Counted from the stretch's first letter, positions 39,997 through 49,551 are shown. The stretch: DNA of 64,000 nt from an uncultured Bacteroidia bacterium (GCA_938005475.1 CALLNY010000014.1:1-64000), one strand, 5' to 3'. The notes: a model not told the origin generated them from the sequence alone. Numbers and translations: made by a program.

Positions 39997-40578
39997 TTAT
40001 TTTTTTATTACTTTTGCTTCTAATGTAAAAAACGTAAAAAATTCATTTACCGTTTGAAATTGATATGCTATTTTTTGTTTTGATTTTCTAGCTATATCAA
40101 TCATCCCTAAACTAGACAATCCTTTCTCCGCAACTGGACTAGCCAAAAGCTCCTGATAATAAACTTTTAATTTCTCACCATCCATTTGATTGATTTTGTC
40201 TAATCTATTCTTAAGTGCATCAACTTCTGTATTTTTTAGATAATTACCCGTAGAAACCAAATATCCATCTTCTTCAGATTTGACTATCAGTATTGCAGTT
40301 GCTTCAAATTCAGATTTCTCCTCTGATATCTCATCAAAATATACATTACGTAAACATTCCACCATTACATTAAAAACCTTCTTAGATGTTTTTTTGCTAG
40401 CTTTATCTTCTTCTAATCTCTCTTCCATAATTTGTAGTACGTGAGTAACTAAATCTGATGTAACAATCCCCCTATACATGAATATCAGATTGTTTGATAA
40501 CATATCTATGAAGCATGGGTAACTGAATTGTAATGGACCACTTATATGGTAATTTTTATCATTAGTATTGAAAATCAT
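39997..40578 (-). CDS. SiaB-family protein kinase-like protein, copy 2 with diverged N-box
   Basis: 'KKVFNVMVECLRNVYFDEI', 'SSLGMIDIARKSKQKIAYQF...FFTLEAKV'. Confidence 0.85.
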   Translation of the reverse strand: MIFNTNDKNYHISGPLQFSYPCFIDMLSNNLIFMYRGIVTSDLVTHVLQIMEERLEEDKASKKTSKKVFNVMVECLRNVYFDEISEEKSEFEATAILIVKSEEDGYLVSTGNYLKNTEVDALKNRLDKINQMDGEKLKVYYQELLASPVAEKGLSSLGMIDIARKSKQKIAYQFQTVNEFFTFFTLEAKVIKK

Positions 40579-40604
40579 TGTCCAACTAAATTTTTAGTTT
40601 ACTG

Positions 40605-40612
40605 CAAATATA
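40605..40612 (-). promoter_or_regulatory. -7 element TATATTTG for the siaBCBC cassette
   Basis: Minus strand TATATTTGC 26 nt upstream of ATG 40578. Confidence 0.5.
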
Positions 40613-40730
40613 TGGATTATTTATTAAATTTCAAATTTCGTTAAAAACTTTAATTCCTAATTTTTTTAATATTATAATTAAAATATTGAAAATCAATATA
40701 TTATTATTTACAAACATTTTTTCTACACAC

Positions 40731-42890
40731 TTATAAATTTTTTAAAATAAACTGAGTAAGCTTAGTATATAGATGGTACCTAGTAACTCCTCCATATATA
40801 CCATGGTTCCTATTAGGGTAAAAAAATTGCTCAAATTGTTTATTATTTTTAATCAAAGCATCTACCATCTCCATGGCATTCTGAAAATGTACATTATCAT
40901 CTGCTGTACCATGAACAATTAAATAATTTCCTTTTAATTTATCTGCAAAGTTAATGGGAGAATTTTCATCATAGCCCGTCGGATTATCTTGAGGTCTTTG
41001 TAAATATCTCTCCGTATAGATGGTATCGTAAAATCTCCAGTTCGTAACAGGTGCTACCGCAATACCAGCTTTAAAATATTCATTTCCTTTTGTTAAACAT
41101 AAACTGGTTAGATAACCCCCAAAAGACCAACCCCAAATGCCTATTCTCGTCTTATCTACATATTTTAATGTACCTAAATACTTTGCTCCTTCTATTTGGT
41201 CTATGGTTTCTAATTTACCTAGTTGTTTGTAAGTGCATTTTTTAAAAGAAGCGCCCCTTGCTCCCGTACCTCTATTATCAATAGAAACAATAATATATCC
41301 TTGACTTGCCAACATCTGATACCAGAAAAAATTGGTTCCATTATATCTGTTGACAACGGTTTGGTGTCCTGGACCTCCATAGCAGTACATCAATACAGGG
41401 TATTTCTTATTTTCATCAAAATTTACAGGCTTTATCATCCAACCATTTAGTTCTACTCCTTCTGATGTCTTAAATCGAAAAAATTCAGGATTACTAATTT
41501 CATAAGTCTGTAATCTTTCCTTTAACTCTTGATTGTTTTCAATTTCTTTTACTAACTTGCCTTCTATGGTCATTAATTTAGTAACGGGGGGAATATCCAT
41601 TTGGCTATAAGTATCAATGTAATAATTAAAAGCAGAAGACAAGGTAATACTATGATTGCCAGGCTCAAAACTTAATCTCTTTTTATTTTTTCCGTTGATT
41701 CCAATTTGGTAAAAATGCTTTTCTAATGGACTAACCTCCGAAGATAAATAATATATCATTTGTTTTTTATTATCAACCCCTAAAATCTCTTGCACCTCAA
41801 AATTGCCTGTTGTAATTTGTTTAATCAGTTTGCCGTTCAGGTCATAATGGTAAATATGATTGAACCCATCTTTTTCGGAGGTCCATAAAAATTCTTTACC
41901 ATTTTCCAAAAAGAATAACATATAATCAGTAATTTCTATATAAGTATCTGATTTTTCGGTTAGTATGATTTTATGAGAACCATCCGTAGTATTACACAAA
42001 AGCACCTCTACATGGTTTTGTAGGCGATTCATTCTCAAAACTGCAAGTTGTTCAGAGGAATAGGTCCAACGGATACGTGGAATATAAATATCTTTATCAT
42101 TGCCTAAATCCATCGCAGACAAAGACTTATTTTCTAAATCATAAACATAAATAGAAATTTCAGAATTTTTTTCCCCTGCTTTGGGGTACTTAAAACGTTC
42201 TTGTTTGGGATATAATTCACCATAAATATCCATAGAAAATTCAGGAACTTGAGATTCATCAAATCGGTAGAAAGCTATTTTTTTTCCATCAGGAGACCAT
42301 TCAAATGCTTTTGTAAAACTAAATTCCTCTTCATAAACCCAATCACATAGTCCATAAATAATTTTATTTTTTTCGCCGTCCTTAGTTATCCTTGTAATTT
42401 CTTTTGTGATGATGTCTTGAATATATAAATTGTTTTCATAAACAAAAGCCACCTTTCGATTATTAGGTGATAAAGTGGCATGTGACACGAGTTTTCCCTC
42501 AAAAATATTCAAAAAATTTTGGGTTTTGAGGTCTAAAATGGTAATAACTTCTTTGGTGGAATGTCTATAAATAGGTGTAACATTGCTTTTAAGAAGTAGA
42601 ATATTTTCGTCTTGAGAGAACTCATAATCTTGAATTTTTGAAGGAAAAGACCCCTTGAAATTAGATACGTCTAAAATAATTTCTTTAAAGTTTTTGTCTA
42701 AAACATTGTATTTAAATAGTTTATTTCCATTGGATAGCCCTGTATAAAATTTATCATCTTTCATCCATCGGAATTTCTCAACTTCGGCAGGATAGAACTT
42801 GTATTCTATCCAAATGTCAGATAACGTGATTTGCTTTTTTTGAGCAAGAACCGAAGAGTAGATAAGAACAATAAAAAAGTATTTTTTCAT
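40731..42890 (-). CDS. Dipeptidyl-peptidase IV-like S9 family peptidase
   Basis: 'GLCDWVYEEEFSFTKAFEWSPDGKKIAFYRFDE', 'GIWGWSFGGYLTSLCL', 'HGTADDNVHFQNAMEMVDALI', 'NRNHGIYGG'. Confidence 0.95.
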   Translation of the reverse strand: MKKYFFIVLIYSSVLAQKKQITLSDIWIEYKFYPAEVEKFRWMKDDKFYTGLSNGNKLFKYNVLDKNFKEIILDVSNFKGSFPSKIQDYEFSQDENILLLKSNVTPIYRHSTKEVITILDLKTQNFLNIFEGKLVSHATLSPNNRKVAFVYENNLYIQDIITKEITRITKDGEKNKIIYGLCDWVYEEEFSFTKAFEWSPDGKKIAFYRFDESQVPEFSMDIYGELYPKQERFKYPKAGEKNSEISIYVYDLENKSLSAMDLGNDKDIYIPRIRWTYSSEQLAVLRMNRLQNHVEVLLCNTTDGSHKIILTEKSDTYIEITDYMLFFLENGKEFLWTSEKDGFNHIYHYDLNGKLIKQITTGNFEVQEILGVDNKKQMIYYLSSEVSPLEKHFYQIGINGKNKKRLSFEPGNHSITLSSAFNYYIDTYSQMDIPPVTKLMTIEGKLVKEIENNQELKERLQTYEISNPEFFRFKTSEGVELNGWMIKPVNFDENKKYPVLMYCYGGPGHQTVVNRYNGTNFFWYQMLASQGYIIVSIDNRGTGARGASFKKCTYKQLGKLETIDQIEGAKYLGTLKYVDKTRIGIWGWSFGGYLTSLCLTKGNEYFKAGIAVAPVTNWRFYDTIYTERYLQRPQDNPTGYDENSPINFADKLKGNYLIVHGTADDNVHFQNAMEMVDALIKNNKQFEQFFYPNRNHGIYGGVTRYHLYTKLTQFILKNL

Positions 42891-43561
42891 ACGTTATTTT
42901 GTTTCTGTTGTTTTGCTAATTTTTTTTCAGATAAATAGGTAGTTATAATTGGAATGACAGATATTATAATAATCAAAAGTATCACAAAATGAATATATTC
43001 TTTAATTCCAGGAATCCATTGCACTAACAAATAACCTGCGGTTAGCATGCTGGTAATCCATAAAATACCTCCCGATATATTATAAAAAACAAAAGTTTTG
43101 TACTCTAACTTAGCAACACCCGCAATCATGGGAGCAAAAGTCCTTACTATCGGGATAAACCGACCTAAAATAATAGCTTTGCCGCCATGTCTATCATAAA
43201 ATTCTTTAGTTTTCTGAACATATTTAGGTTTAAAGAACCATGATTCTTCGCGTGTAAATAACTTTTCTCCCATTTGTTTGCCGATATAATAACCTGTTTG
43301 GTCACCGATTATTGCCGCAAAAATTAAGCTAATCAATAGTACAGGAAAACTAACTTCTAAAACCCCAGAAGAACAAAGTAAACCTGCTGTAAATAACAAA
43401 GAGTCTCCTGGAAGAAAAAATCCTATCATAAGACCCGTCTCTGCAAAAACTACTAACACCAAAGTAATTAAACCGCCCTTCGCTAAAATTTCAGGATTGA
43501 TTAAATCCTTAAAAAAATAATACCACTCTATCAAAAAATCCATACCGCAAAAATAGAACAT
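42887..43561 (-). CDS. DedA family membrane protein, copy 1
   Basis: 'FAETGLMIGFFLPGDSLLFTAGLL', 'GDQTGYYIGKQMGEKLF', 'GGKAIILGRFIPIVRTFAPMIAGVAKL'. Confidence 0.93.
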   Translation of the reverse strand: MFYFCGMDFLIEWYYFFKDLINPEILAKGGLITLVLVVFAETGLMIGFFLPGDSLLFTAGLLCSSGVLEVSFPVLLISLIFAAIIGDQTGYYIGKQMGEKLFTREESWFFKPKYVQKTKEFYDRHGGKAIILGRFIPIVRTFAPMIAGVAKLEYKTFVFYNISGGILWITSMLTAGYLLVQWIPGIKEYIHFVILLIIIISVIPIITTYLSEKKLAKQQKQNNV

Positions 43562-43597
43562 TATTCAATAATTTGTTTTTATATTCCTCATTTTTGT

Positions 43598-43630
43598 CAA
43601 AACTTCTTTATTTTACGTTAAGAAGTTTTG
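43598..43630. promoter_or_regulatory. 11-bp perfect inverted repeat in divergent intergenic region, candidate operator
   Basis: CAAAACTTCTT-N11-AAGAAGTTTTG between divergently transcribed dedA and ABC ATPase genes. Confidence 0.45.
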
Positions 43631-43677
43631 TATTGTTCACTAACAAAATCCATTTTGAATAGCTTAATATTTTTGTT

Positions 43678-43685
43678 TATTTTTG
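43678..43685 (+). promoter_or_regulatory. -7 element TATTTTTG with TTG 20 nt upstream
   Basis: TTG(43655-43657)-N20-TATTTTTG, 16 nt before ATG 43702. Confidence 0.5.
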
Positions 43686-43701
43686 TGAATTGTTTTCAAC
43701 G

Positions 43702-44472
43702 ATGAGTATCGTAATCCAAAATATACATAAGTCTTTTGAGGAGAACCATGTATTAAAGGGAATAGATTTTGAATTTGAGCCAGGAAAAGTAAATATGATA
43801 ATTGGGGCTAGTGGAAGTGGCAAATCAGTACTTACTAAATGTATTGTAGGTTTAATAAAGCCAGATAAGGGAGAGGTATTTTTTGATAATGTAAGTTTTT
43901 GGAAGCAAGATACCAAAACTAAAAAGAATATTCGCAAGAATTTCGGTATGCTCTTTCAATATTCTGCCTTATTTGATTCGATGACCGTAGCTGAAAACGT
44001 AGGGTTTCCTTTACGCATGTTTGATGTAAAGTTTACCGAAAGTCAAATTGAAAAACGTGTAAAAGAATGTTTAGAGCGTGTTAATTTACATAATGTAGAA
44101 AACAAATATCCTTCTGAATTATCAGGGGGCATGAAAAAAAGGGTAGGCATTGCTAGGGCTATTGCATTAAATCCTAAATATTTATTTTGTGACGAGCCTA
44201 ACTCTGGATTAGACCCCCAAACCTCCTCTATCATCGATAAATTGATTTTAGATATCACTAACGAATATAAAACAACTACCGTGGTAATCTCTCATGATAT
44301 GAATTCCGTACTGAACATCGGCGATAAAATTATGTTTATTCACAAAGGAAATAAGGAATGGGAAGGGCATAAAACTGAAATGTTACATTCTAATTCACAA
44401 CCACTTAAAGATTTCTTATTTGCTTCTGAACTTATCGTGAATCAATATAAATTTGAACTTCATAACCGATGA
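43702..44472 (+). CDS. ABC transporter ATP-binding protein (MlaF-like)
   Basis: Walker A 'GASGSGKSVLTKC', signature 'ELSGGMKKRVGIARAIALNPKYLFCDEPNSGLDP', 'VVISHDM'. ORF track start 43690 is a TTG. Confidence 0.93.
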   Translation: MSIVIQNIHKSFEENHVLKGIDFEFEPGKVNMIIGASGSGKSVLTKCIVGLIKPDKGEVFFDNVSFWKQDTKTKKNIRKNFGMLFQYSALFDSMTVAENVGFPLRMFDVKFTESQIEKRVKECLERVNLHNVENKYPSELSGGMKKRVGIARAIALNPKYLFCDEPNSGLDPQTSSIIDKLILDITNEYKTTTVVISHDMNSVLNIGDKIMFIHKGNKEWEGHKTEMLHSNSQPLKDFLFASELIVNQYKFELHNR

Positions 44473-44753
44473 TTTTTTTTAGTGTATTGTTATTTTTAGT
44501 AGGCATTTTTATGGTACTTACTCGTAGAAATGCTGTAATGATGATTATTGGAATTGAGCTTATTTTTAATGCCGCTAATCTAAATTTTATTTTTTTTTCT
44601 AATCAGGACCCCAAGCATTATGGAATTTATTTTGTTCTGTTTGTGATTGCGATAACTGCTTCTGAAACAGCTCTTGGAATAGCTATTCTTTTGAATTTAT
44701 ATAAAACTCATAGAACTATTCAACTAGATGAACTAAATCATGATGTAGATTAA
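44469..44753 (+). CDS. nuoK: NADH-quinone oxidoreductase subunit K
   Basis: 'LVGIFMVLTRRNAVMMIIGIELIFNAANLNFIFFS', 'VLFVIAITASETALGIAILLNLYK'; 4-nt overlap with ABC ATPase. Confidence 0.93.
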   Translation: MIFFSVLLFLVGIFMVLTRRNAVMMIIGIELIFNAANLNFIFFSNQDPKHYGIYFVLFVIAITASETALGIAILLNLYKTHRTIQLDELNHDVD

Positions 44754-44851
44754 AATTCTGTTTTACAATTATTTATAAACTAAAATATTAAACTCATTTT
44801 CAAAAATCTAACTTTATTATAAAAAATGTTGCAATAAATTTTAAGAAGTAG

Positions 44852-44859
44852 TAATTTTG
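44852..44859 (+). promoter_or_regulatory. -7 element TAATTTTG with TTG 20 nt upstream
   Basis: TTG(44829-44831)-N20-TAATTTTG, 8 nt before ATG 44868. Confidence 0.55.
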
Positions 44860-44867
44860 TTACTATT

Positions 44868-45932
44868 ATGAGCATTTTCACAGAGATTATCCAATTAGAG
44901 CATGAGCAAGTGATGCTATGTTCAGACAAAGCAACACAATTAAAGGCAATAATAGCTATCCATAACACAGTTTTAGGACCTGCTTTAGGGGGAACGCGCT
45001 TCTGGAACTACACTTCTGAATCAGAAGCGCTTACTGACGTATTGAGGCTTTCTCGCGGTATGACCTATAAAGCCGCCGCCGCAGGGCTCAATTTAGGTGG
45101 TGGGAAAGCCGTTATTATAGGTGAACCCAACCTAATCAAAAACGAAGCTCTTTTAAGAAGGTTCGGTAAATTTGTAGAAAATCTTAATGGGAAATACATT
45201 ACTGCAGAAGATGTAGGCGTGAACGAAAAAGATATGGAGCATATTCATGCAGAAACCAATCATGTTACTGGACTACCAATTTCTATGGGGGGCTCTGGAG
45301 ACCCTTCCCCTTTTACTGCTTACGGTGTGTATCTGGGCATGAAAGCTACCGCTAAAAAGTTGTACGGTTCAGAAAACCTTTCCCGCAAAAAAATTGTAGT
45401 TCAAGGTGTTGGAAAAGTAGGCTATCATTTGATATCCCATTTAATCAAAGAAGGAGCAAAAGTTTATGCTTATGATATCCAGCAGGAAGCAATCCAAAAA
45501 GTTACTAAAGCCTTTAAAGTAATTCCTATTGATGCCAATAAAATCTTTGAAACAGATGCAGAGATATACGCTCCCTGCGCTTTAGGAGCCACTATTAACC
45601 CTGATACTCTGGCTATCATGAAGTTTGAAATGGTGGCTGGAGGTGCTAATAATCAACTTCTAGACGAACAAAGAGACGGGGATGCCCTATCTCAAAAAGG
45701 AATATTATATGCACCTGACTTCGTCATCAATGCAGGTGGTCTGATGAACGTACAAACGGAACTAGAAGGTTATTCTAAAGAAAGGGCTACTGAAAAAGTC
45801 GAATCCATTTATCAAAACATAATGCAGGTTTTTCAAATTGCTGAAAAACTGAATATCAATACCCAAAAAGCGGCTATCCATTTAGCCGAGCAACGCATTC
45901 AATCCGTTGGTAATATCAAGAAATTTATTTAA
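44868..45932 (+). CDS. Glu/Leu/Phe/Val dehydrogenase (leucine dehydrogenase-like)
   Basis: 'LGPALGGTRFWNY', 'MTYKAAAAGLNLGGGKAVIIGEP', 'VVQGVGKVGYHLISHLIKEGAKV', 'APDFVINAGGLMNV'. Confidence 0.93.
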   Translation: MSIFTEIIQLEHEQVMLCSDKATQLKAIIAIHNTVLGPALGGTRFWNYTSESEALTDVLRLSRGMTYKAAAAGLNLGGGKAVIIGEPNLIKNEALLRRFGKFVENLNGKYITAEDVGVNEKDMEHIHAETNHVTGLPISMGGSGDPSPFTAYGVYLGMKATAKKLYGSENLSRKKIVVQGVGKVGYHLISHLIKEGAKVYAYDIQQEAIQKVTKAFKVIPIDANKIFETDAEIYAPCALGATINPDTLAIMKFEMVAGGANNQLLDEQRDGDALSQKGILYAPDFVINAGGLMNVQTELEGYSKERATEKVESIYQNIMQVFQIAEKLNINTQKAAIHLAEQRIQSVGNIKKFI

Positions 45933-46399
45933 TGCCAAGAAGAAGAGAAATAAGAGAAAAAGCATTACAAGGGGTTTATGCTTGGTTATTAACCCAAGAG
46001 GATCCCCGAAAAGTTTTTGACAAAGTATTGAGCAAATCCTATAAAAAACTTTTAGAAGATTTTGAGCGGTATTCTTCCAAGTATCCTGAGAACGATGCCC
46101 AGTTTCTACATGATTTGTTTTTTGGTGTTACAAGAAACTACGAGAATTATATTCAAGCTATAAAAGAAAAAGTAGAAAATTGGGATATTTCTCGAATTGC
46201 TGTATTAGATAAAGCCGCGATGTTATTAGCGCTTTCGGAAATAGAAAATTTTTCTAGCATTCCCGTTAAAGTGACTATCAACGAATATTTAGATATCATC
46301 AAAAATTTTAGTACACCTAAAAGCACTATTTTTGTAAATGGAATTATAGATAGTATTCATTTAGATTGGATAAAATCAGGAAAAATTCAAAAAAAATAA
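45932..46399 (+). CDS. nusB: Transcription antitermination factor NusB
   Basis: 'RREIREKALQGVYAW', 'RIAVLDKAAMLLALSEIENFSSIPVKVTINEYLDIIKNFSTPKSTIFVNGIID'. Confidence 0.93.
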   Translation: MPRRREIREKALQGVYAWLLTQEDPRKVFDKVLSKSYKKLLEDFERYSSKYPENDAQFLHDLFFGVTRNYENYIQAIKEKVENWDISRIAVLDKAAMLLALSEIENFSSIPVKVTINEYLDIIKNFSTPKSTIFVNGIIDSIHLDWIKSGKIQKK

Positions 46400-46401
46400 A
46401 T

Positions 46402-47424
46402 TTAAGATAAATCAAATAAATTAGGTTTATTAAGATTAGCATAAGGTTTATTAAGGTGCTGATAGGCAAGGAGGGTAGCTTCTCTACCGCGAGGGGTTCT
46501 TTTGATGAGACCTTGCATGATTAGGAAGGGTTCATAAACTTCTTCAATGGTTTCAGGGTCTTCACCACAAGCGGTAGCAATGGTAGTCAAACCGACGGGT
46601 CCACCTTGAAATTTATCGATGATGGTAGTTAAGATTTTGAGGTCCATTTGGTCGAGACCTAAGGAGTCAACTTCTAGTGCCTTCATAGCAAAGAGAGTTA
46701 TTTTCGTATCGATGATACCGGAGCCTTTAATTTCTGCGAAGTCACGGACACGTCTTAGTAATCGATTGGCGATTCGTGGTGTTCCTCTACTTCGGATAGC
46801 AATTTCATAGGCGGCGTTCTCTTCAATAGGGATATTAAGGACTTTTGCGGAGCGTTCAATAATTTTTTGGAGGTATTCAGGTTGGTAGTATTGTAAACGA
46901 GCATGAATACCAAAACGTGCAAGCAAAGGAGCCGTGAGAAGCCCAGCGCGTGTAGTTGCCGCAATTAATGTAAAAGGATGGATAGTAATTTGAATACTCC
47001 TTGCGTTAGGTCCGGATTCTACCATAATATCAATATGAAAATCCTCCATGGCTGAATATAAATACTCTTCAACGATGGGACTTAAACGATGAATTTCATC
47101 GATAAAAAGTACATCAAAAGGTTCTAGGTTAGTGAGTAGTCCTGCCAAATCGGCAGGTTTTTCTAATACGGGTCCGGAGGTAGTATGGATGTTCACGCCG
47201 AGTTCGTTTGCGATGATGTAAGATAAAGTGGTCTTTCCGAGCCCAGGAGGTCCATGCAAAATCACGTGGTCTAATGCTTGCTTACGCTTCTTTGCCGCTC
47301 TAACAAAGACTTCTAAATTTTCACGTAGCGAATCTTGCCCTGTAAAATCTTGAAAAGTCTTCGGTCTCAATACAATTTCTTCATTATCACTATACTGTGC
47401 TTCTAAATTTTCATTTCGCGGCAT
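46402..47424 (-). CDS. ruvB: Holliday junction branch migration helicase RuvB
   Basis: '[58 protein letters not shown]', '[23 protein letters not shown]'. Confidence 0.98.
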   Translation of the reverse strand: MPRNENLEAQYSDNEEIVLRPKTFQDFTGQDSLRENLEVFVRAAKKRKQALDHVILHGPPGLGKTTLSYIIANELGVNIHTTSGPVLEKPADLAGLLTNLEPFDVLFIDEIHRLSPIVEEYLYSAMEDFHIDIMVESGPNARSIQITIHPFTLIAATTRAGLLTAPLLARFGIHARLQYYQPEYLQKIIERSAKVLNIPIEENAAYEIAIRSRGTPRIANRLLRRVRDFAEIKGSGIIDTKITLFAMKALEVDSLGLDQMDLKILTTIIDKFQGGPVGLTTIATACGEDPETIEEVYEPFLIMQGLIKRTPRGREATLLAYQHLNKPYANLNKPNLFDLS

Positions 47425-47426
47425 AA

Positions 47427-48854
47427 TTATACTTTATTCCAACCTTTTTTTACGTTTTCTGTAATGAAATCCTTATAAATTTGATAAATCTGCTCCTTAC
47501 TATTAGAAACTTTTACTTCTATGTCAAGTTCTCCAGATTTACGACCAGGGCTATAGTCTGTAAAAGTGGCTACGTAGGCAGGATAAATACCAGAATCTTC
47601 TTTATTTGTTTTCCATAAAAGAAATTTACGAACCGCCTTGATGCCTTTGGTTTCTTTTACATACACTGCTCGTTCTAAAAGTTCTGATTTTTCAAATTTT
47701 AAGTTTCTTTGTTCTAAGGAGGGAAGTTCTAACCAATCCGTAATTTGTGACAGCCTTAAATCAGTAGGATTAACAGCCTTATCATCTCTTATTCTTTCAA
47801 AAACAGGACTAATAACACTGAATGCAGGTATCCTATGAATAAGCTTATAACCTTCTATATCGTCAAATTGTAATATGGGTTTAAAAATATAGGGTTCTTC
47901 ATGCGTTTCCGTGATGGCATCTAAAAAACCTATTTCTACGACAATTTCAGGTTTAACAAATTGAATAGCAATCCCTGATTTTACGGTCTCTAAATATTCA
48001 CTATCTACTTGATAAAAGCGAAGTTTTTCAAAAAGACTTTTGCGAGTATCCGAGTTGAAACCTGTACCTACTTTGGCAAAAGGTAAAAATTTACCTTCTT
48101 CCAACATTAAAGCTACTAGTACATCCAAGATTTCACCTTCCTCTTTATCAGATTCCGCATATCCTATTATAACAGCATCTATCGTGTGATAAGGTTTGAT
48201 TTTATAAGCGAAATTTTCCGCAGAGCGAATTACTAATCCCTCATTGCCCTCTTGTTGTACCCATTCCTTAAAGTAATGTTCAATTTCTGTACGAGACTCA
48301 ATTTTTTGATGCTTGGGAATATTAACTTTTGAACCTTTACCAAAGATTTTATTCAGCTGATTAAATAATAAATCGGCTTTTTCGAAGTATCTATTATCCT
48401 CTAATTGGTAAATATCAAAAACAGAGATATGAATTTTTTCTAAATCTTTTTCGCTATCGGGAGAATCTAAAATTTTGGTAACCTCAAAAGAACGCGGTCT
48501 TGGAGAGTTTACATAAACTTCACAAGCGAAATATGCTCGGTTTATTTTATTTTTTGTCAGGGATTCTTGTATTTCTTTCAGAACAGGTAAACCCAAACGT
48601 ACTTTACCACGTGGGTTCACCAAAAAACATTGTTCATCTTCCCAGAACAACATATAAAAATGCCCATCAATTTTTTGCGAAATATAGTAATATTCCGAAC
48701 TTAAAATATGGATTGCTTCATGTATAGGCACAGAACGATACCTAGAAGCAACATTTTTTTTGTAATTAAGAGTAATTTTATGGTATTCTGTGTTTTCTAT
48801 TGTCCCGAAACAATAGTCTCCAAAACTAACCTGTAACTTTTTGATATCAATCAT
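47427..48854 (-). CDS. ATP-dependent DNA-ligase-like protein (NTase + OB core with N- and C-terminal extensions)
   Basis: Motif I '[12 protein letters not shown]' (KxDG), 'FACEVYV', 'VFDIYQLE', IV 'EGLVIRS', V '[17 protein letters not shown]', OB '[16 protein letters not shown]', '[10 protein letters not shown]', VI-like '[19 protein letters not shown]'. Confidence 0.82.
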   Translation of the reverse strand: MIDIKKLQVSFGDYCFGTIENTEYHKITLNYKKNVASRYRSVPIHEAIHILSSEYYYISQKIDGHFYMLFWEDEQCFLVNPRGKVRLGLPVLKEIQESLTKNKINRAYFACEVYVNSPRPRSFEVTKILDSPDSEKDLEKIHISVFDIYQLEDNRYFEKADLLFNQLNKIFGKGSKVNIPKHQKIESRTEIEHYFKEWVQQEGNEGLVIRSAENFAYKIKPYHTIDAVIIGYAESDKEEGEILDVLVALMLEEGKFLPFAKVGTGFNSDTRKSLFEKLRFYQVDSEYLETVKSGIAIQFVKPEIVVEIGFLDAITETHEEPYIFKPILQFDDIEGYKLIHRIPAFSVISPVFERIRDDKAVNPTDLRLSQITDWLELPSLEQRNLKFEKSELLERAVYVKETKGIKAVRKFLLWKTNKEDSGIYPAYVATFTDYSPGRKSGELDIEVKVSNSKEQIYQIYKDFITENVKKGWNKV

Positions 48855-49551
48855 TGGGAAGTCCTTTCAGTTCAATATTGGATAAATGCAAAATTAAGAG
48901 ATATTTATCTTCTTGTATACGACCTTCCAAGAAACCTCTATAAGGTTTACCATTATTTGACAAAATTAAAGGTGCTCCTTTGTTATCTGCTCCGATAAGC
49001 ATAAGGGCATTTTTTTCGTGTAATTGCTTTGCCATGTCATACAAAAAATCAAAAGTAATACCACTAGAATGTTTAAGTTGGTATTTACGAACAAAAACAA
49101 ATTTTTTGATAGCTTCTGATTTAGGAATAAATTTACCTGTCCAGATTAAAGGTTTTCCTTCAACGGCAATATTAGCAAACACTTCTTCTGGAATTTTTTC
49201 TTCTATAGGTTCATCTTTTGGGTTGTATCTAATCTCACGAATGCTAACATGATGAATGATTTTTTGTTCTGGGTTTACTAAAATTTTGAAAGTATGTTTT
49301 AAAAATCTACCTGTCAACTCTAAATTGATTTCAGGGTCTTCGTTGATGAGAGCCTCTGCGAGAGCATTACCATCACCATATCTTTCTTTTAATTTGGATA
49401 AAGCTTCTTGGTTGGTAAATTTTACTACTTTGTAAGTATGAACTTTTTGTTTATTAGGGGTTAAGAATTGCCAACGCTTTGGGGCCAAAGTAAAATCTAA
49501 TTTAACAAAACTATCTCTTTTTTTTTCGTTTGAAATATGAATATTTCTCAT
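48847..49551 (-). CDS. Unrecognised protein coupled to the ligase-like gene (longer start at 49602 possible)
   Basis: Long ORF 'MRNIHISNEKKRDSFVKLDF...', 8-nt overlap with ligase-like gene; no family recognised. Confidence 0.75.
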   Translation of the reverse strand: MRNIHISNEKKRDSFVKLDFTLAPKRWQFLTPNKQKVHTYKVVKFTNQEALSKLKERYGDGNALAEALINEDPEINLELTGRFLKHTFKILVNPEQKIIHHVSIREIRYNPKDEPIEEKIPEEVFANIAVEGKPLIWTGKFIPKSEAIKKFVFVRKYQLKHSSGITFDFLYDMAKQLHEKNALMLIGADNKGAPLILSNNGKPYRGFLEGRIQEDKYLLILHLSNIELKGLPND

